Origin: Kiloniellales bacterium
GTDB lineage: Bacteria > Pseudomonadota > Alphaproteobacteria > Kiloniellales > JAKSBE01
Reading direction: 5' to 3'
NCBI GenBank assembly: GCA_030066685.1
Contig: JASJBF010000001.1
Location: forward strand, 369,465-433,464
Length of the DNA: 64,000 nucleotides
The notes under the pieces were generated by a model. It worked only from the letters and a program-made list of their open reading frames with translations, was not told the origin of the DNA and searched no databases. Within the stretch, counting starts at the first letter, position 1, and every line of letters begins with the position of its first letter. Below are positions 61,402-64,000 of this stretch, in pieces. The translations under genes were made by a program, and so were the position numbers.

Positions 61402-61946
61402 GCGCGCTGGGCAACGAGTTCGGCCTGGCCTGGGGCCTGCCGCAGATCGTCTTCCTCTTCGTCGCGGCCCAGCGGGTCATCGAACTGGGGATCGCCAAGC
61501 ACAACGCCGCCCAGCTGCTGAGCGAAGGCGGTACCGAGATGGGCGCCCGGCATTACCCGCTCTTCGTGCTCCTGCACGGCGGCTGGCTGCTGGCGCTCTT
61601 CCTGGTGGTACCGGCGTCGTCTCCGGTGTCTCCTTGGCTGCTCGCCGGCTTCGGCCTACTCCAGATCGGCCGGATCTGGGTCATCGCCAGCCTCGGCCGC
61701 TACTGGACCACGCGGGTCATCACCTTGCCGGAGGTGCCTCTGATCCGGCGCGGCCCCTACCGCTACCTCCGGCATCCGAACTACCTGATCGTCACTCTTG
61801 AGATCGCGGTACTGCCCCTCGCCTTCGGCGCCTGGGAGCTGGCACTGGTCTTCAGCGGCCTCAATGCCGCCTTGCTGGCCCTGCGCGTCAAGGTCGAGAA
61901 CGCCGCCCTGGCGCCGAGACAGGAGCTGGCGGGCAGCGGCGACTGA
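61398..61946 (+). CDS. isoprenylcysteine carboxyl methyltransferase-family protein
   Basis: 182 residues from ATG 61398, overlapping the PKS stop (ATGA). There are four to five hydrophobic helices (LPQIVFLFVAAQRVIELGIA, FVLLHGGWLLALFLVVPA, WLLAGFGLLQIGRIWVIASL). The ICMT core has RYWTTRVITLPEVPLIRRGP and YRYLRHPNYLIVTLEIAVLP with the SAM-contacting RHPNY motif, and the helical tail RVKVENAAL. ICMT-like proteins linked to type III PKS genes O-methylate the alkylresorcinol or alkylpyrone at the membrane. It is the last gene before tRNA-Leu. Confidence 0.92.
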   Translation: MSALGNEFGLAWGLPQIVFLFVAAQRVIELGIAKHNAAQLLSEGGTEMGARHYPLFVLLHGGWLLALFLVVPASSPVSPWLLAGFGLLQIGRIWVIASLGRYWTTRVITLPEVPLIRRGPYRYLRHPNYLIVTLEIAVLPLAFGAWELALVFSGLNAALLALRVKVENAALAPRQELAGSGD

Positions 61947-62023
61947 TAGAGGAAGATTGTCCTGAACCTGAGCGCGTTCCGCGGCGGGTCGAGTGCGGGC
62001 GGGCCCGTCATGACCGGAAGGGC

Positions 62024-62110
62024 TGGTGCGGCTGAGAGGACTTGAACCTCCACGGGGTTGCCCCCACAGCGCCCTCAACGCTGCGCGTCTACCAGTTCCG
62101 CCACAGCCGC
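62024..62110 (-). tRNA. tRNA-Leu (anticodon GAG)
   Basis: Reading leftwards, the acceptor GCGGCTG (plus 62104-62110) pairs with 62028-62034, the discriminator is A (plus T62027) and CCA is encoded (62024-62026). The anticodon arm is CAGCG-TTGAGGG-CGCTG with GAG at plus 62074-62076. There is a long variable arm, and the T arm contains GGTTCAAGTCC. It is a class II leucine tRNA reading CUC and CUU. It converges with the PKS-methyltransferase operon. Confidence 0.97.
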
Positions 62111-62462
62111 AGGATCCTGCGGGCCCTTCGCCCGCCTGACCGTCAGACCTCCTTGTTACGCATCTTTGGCTGCCGACTCAAGAGCGCGATAGGGCCGCCC
62201 AGGCGCCTTTCGGCTTGGCCGAACCCGGACCTGGGGCCGATCACGGCCAACCGGAGTCTCCGGCGCCGGAGCCCGCCGGTGCCGGTCGCCAAGGGACGCC
62301 GCACAGGGCATCCCGGGCCCTGCGTTCGGGAAAAGTTGTCACGACAAAAGTAATAGTAAGGGAAATCCCCGACATCTCAGCAATAATAACCATAAGATCC
62401 AGGCAAATTATTTCATTAACCCTTGAATTTAACGGTTTGTATCAATTCCCTGACGCACTCTA
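62111..62462. other. intergenic region with AT-rich promoter zone
   Basis: No gene is seen between tRNA-Leu and the surface-protein leader. The part from about 62335 to 62440 is strongly AT-rich in a GC-rich genome and is the likely promoter of the cadherin-repeat gene. No mobile element or second tRNA is visible. Confidence 0.45.
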
Positions 62463-62539
62463 GGCAAGGGACCAGCTCAATGGAGCAGTCTCTTTGCCGT
62501 AAGGGAGTAGCACCTCCGGCCGAAGGAGCCGCGGGGTGC
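62463..62539 (+). promoter_or_regulatory. structured 5' leader with two hairpins
   Basis: Hairpin 1 spans 62463-62498: GGCAA pairs with TTGCC, GGGAC with GTCTC across one bulge, then GCTC with GAGC around an AATG loop, about 14 pairs in all. Hairpin 2 spans 62510-62539: GCACC with GGTGC and an inner CGGC/GCCG stem. The GGAGG ribosome site (62549-62553) follows directly. Parts resemble pieces of the c-di-GMP (GEMM-I) riboswitch, but the match is incomplete, so only a folded leader is claimed. Confidence 0.45.
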
Positions 62540-62559
62540 TGCCGGTCAGGAGGATCGGG

Positions 62560-64000
62560 ATGGCGCGAGGGAAAGACACGGGGACCGAGTCCGCTGCCGG
62601 TGCGGGTCCCAACCCTCAGGATCAGTTGGACCTGGGCAGCGCGGCTCAGACGGGCGGCGACCTGGAAGACGGCTTCGAGACCCTGGAGCAGCAGCCCCAG
62701 GTCGAGGAAGACATCACCAACCCGAACATCCATTTCGGCAGCAATGTTGAGCCGGAGACCCTCGCCGAGGCACCGGAGGAAGGGGCGGAGGGCCCGGAGG
62801 GCAAAGACCAGGCAGAGCCGCCGGCAGACCCGGCTTCGGCCCTCGATCCTCTCCCCCCGGGGCAGGATCCCGCTGCGCTCGGCCCGCGCGGCGAAGACAT
62901 CTTCTGGGAGCCCGGGCCCGACGCGCCCGCTCGCCGTCCGGTATTCTCCTCGGGGTCCCCGAGCCGAAGAGGCGAAGACCCGGTGTCGTCGGCAGCCGGC
63001 GACGACCCGCAGCCTTCCGCCCTGCCGTCCGGTGGCGGGGCCCGCAACGCTCAGCCCCAGGCGAGCGGCGAGGCCCTCGACGCCACCACGGGACCGACCG
63101 GCAATGCCGGCGGCGGAAGCGGCGGTGGCGGCAGCAGCGGTGGCGTCAGCATCTCGGGGCCACTCTCCATGACCGGGACCTCGGTCGACGAGAACGCGGC
63201 CGACGGCACCGCCGTGGGCAGCATCGCGCCGAGCCTGTCTTCCGGATCGCTGAGCTATACCTACAGCCTCGTCGACGATGCCGGCGGCAGGTTCGCGATC
63301 GACAGCACCACCGGCGCGGTCACCGTCGCCGACGGCTCGCGGCTCGACTACGAGGCGGCCGGAAGCCACAGCATTTCGGTCTATGCGGTGGGCTCCGATT
63401 CCAGCACCGCGATCGAGAGCTTCACGATCAGCCTCAACAATCTGAACGAGGCGCCCGAGGACCTGACCCTGAGCGGCAGTTCGGTGTCTGAAAACGCGTC
63501 GGACGGGACCGCCGTCGGCACCGTGGCGGCCAGCGACCCCGACGCCGGCGAGACCTTCGCCTACGCGCTGATCGACAACGCAGGCGGGCGCTTTGCCATC
63601 GATTCCGCCACCGGCGCGATCACGGTCGCAGACGGCTCCCTGCTCGATTTCGACAGCGACAGCAGCCACGACATCACGGTCCTGGTCGCCGACGGCAATG
63701 GTCTGACCTACACCGAGACCTTCACCATCGCGGTGACCGACCTGCCGGACAATCCGCCGAGCGATCTGAGCCTGTCCGGAACCTCGGTCGCCGAGAACGC
63801 TGCCGACGGCACGGTCGTGGGCACCGCCAGCGCGACCGACCCCGACGCCGGCGAGACCTTCACCTACGCCCTGACCGACGATGCCGGCGGCAGGTTCGCC
63901 ATCGATGCCGCCACCGGCGAGATCACCGTCGCAGACGGCAGCCTCCTCGACCACGAGGCCGCCGCCAGCCACGACGTCACCGTCCGCGTCACCGACGGCG
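62560..64000 (+). CDS. cadherin-repeat surface protein, N-terminal part (continues past the window)
   Basis: At least 480 residues from ATG 62560 with GGAGG six bases upstream. No stop is reached. Residues 1-190 are acidic, Pro/Gly/Glu-rich and without a classical signal peptide, as in type I-secreted giant adhesins. From about residue 205 there are cadherin-like repeats of about 100 residues, each with TSVDENAADGTAVG-type A strands and the calcium-type motif ADGSLLDHEAAASHDVTVRV or its variants. These bind calcium and give rigid rods in biofilm or surface proteins. A glycine-rich hinge (GNAGGGSGGGGSSGG) precedes the repeats. Confidence 0.85.
   Translation, partial: MARGKDTGTESAAGAGPNPQDQLDLGSAAQTGGDLEDGFETLEQQPQVEEDITNPNIHFGSNVEPETLAEAPEEGAEGPEGKDQAEPPADPASALDPLPPGQDPAALGPRGEDIFWEPGPDAPARRPVFSSGSPSRRGEDPVSSAAGDDPQPSALPSGGGARNAQPQASGEALDATTGPTGNAGGGSGGGGSSGGVSISGPLSMTGTSVDENAADGTAVGSIAPSLSSGSLSYTYSLVDDAGGRFAIDSTTGAVTVADGSRLDYEAAGSHSISVYAVGSDSSTAIESFTISLNNLNEAPEDLTLSGSSVSENASDGTAVGTVAASDPDAGETFAYALIDNAGGRFAIDSATGAITVADGSLLDFDSDSSHDITVLVADGNGLTYTETFTIAVTDLPDNPPSDLSLSGTSVAENAADGTVVGTASATDPDAGETFTYALTDDAGGRFAIDAATGEITVADGSLLDHEAAASHDVTVRVTDG
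63181..64000 (+). repeat. tandem coding repeats of about 300 bases
   Basis: Three repeat units begin near 63181, 63481 and 63784, so the period is 300-303 bases. Bases as well as residues are conserved (for example the GCCGGCGGCAGGTTCGCC-type core in each), so the array can expand or contract by recombination. The third unit is cut by the window end. Confidence 0.8.

Noticed and set aside
62457..62560. A definite c-di-GMP-I riboswitch before the surface-protein gene
   Set aside because: Some blocks resemble the consensus, but the first stem lacks the conserved internal loop; listed only as a folded leader.
62416..63972. Long minus-strand open frame opposite the cadherin-repeat gene
   Set aside because: It mirrors the codon pattern of the GC-rich plus-strand gene, has no family motif and would cover the promoter and leader region.

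Overview
The window looks like chromosomal DNA of a high-GC alphaproteobacterium, most likely Rhodospirillales or a relative. The grounds are GC-rich coding with mirror-image open frames, the sdhE-mfd pair facing recG, a PQQ gene pair, TRAP transporters and many secreted or lipid-anchored envelope proteins. This placement is inference; no rRNA is present. Two tRNA genes, Ser(UGA) and Leu(GAG), are intact with encoded CCA ends.

Layout. Positions 1-10075 hold pqqB-pqqC without pqqA, pqqD or pqqE, a set of envelope lipoproteins (edge fragment, OmpA-like, glycine-zipper, small lipoprotein), SYLF, TPR and PA14 secreted proteins, a 33-residue membrane peptide behind a switch-like pair of hairpins, a transposase-N-terminus-like protein next to a long inverted repeat, a DMT exporter and a serine-recombinase-like relic. 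Positions 10166-19442 form a catabolic and uptake region: GntR regulator, TRAP transporter DctPQM, PdxA-like dehydrogenase, SAF-domain homoserine-dehydrogenase-like enzyme, cyclase-family hydrolase, periplasmic formamidase-like protein and a TAXI-like binding protein. Positions 19639-24967 are a tightly overlapping acyl-CoA operon (ligase, membrane protein, SDR, acyl-CoA dehydrogenase, aminoglycoside-phosphotransferase-like protein, DUF6285), followed by a divergent DsbA-family gene.

Positions 25973-46451 are a glycan island, in part AT-richer than its flanks. It has an ABC exporter, three glycosyltransferases, an AsnB amidotransferase, several methyltransferases, two intact 2OG-Fe(II) oxygenases and one broken one. 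At its centre is a translationally coupled operon, rfbF-rfbG-C-methyltransferase-rfbC-reductase-CmcI-like, which reads as a pathway to a CDP-linked 3-C-methyl-6-deoxyhexose that may then be O-methylated. This is the most interesting system in the window, though its product is inferred.

Positions 46448-54289 return to housekeeping genes (mfd, sdhE, recG, a hydratase-family enzyme, a SEC-C protein). Positions 54440-61946 carry a TAT-exported amidohydrolase, two tandem secreted thioredoxin-fold paralogues, a YcgN-type cysteine cluster protein, a fused double-DUF502 membrane protein, a fluoroacetate-dehalogenase-like hydrolase, and a type III polyketide synthase coupled to an ICMT-like methyltransferase. 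From 62560 a large cadherin-repeat surface protein begins, behind a strongly folded leader, and runs off the right end.
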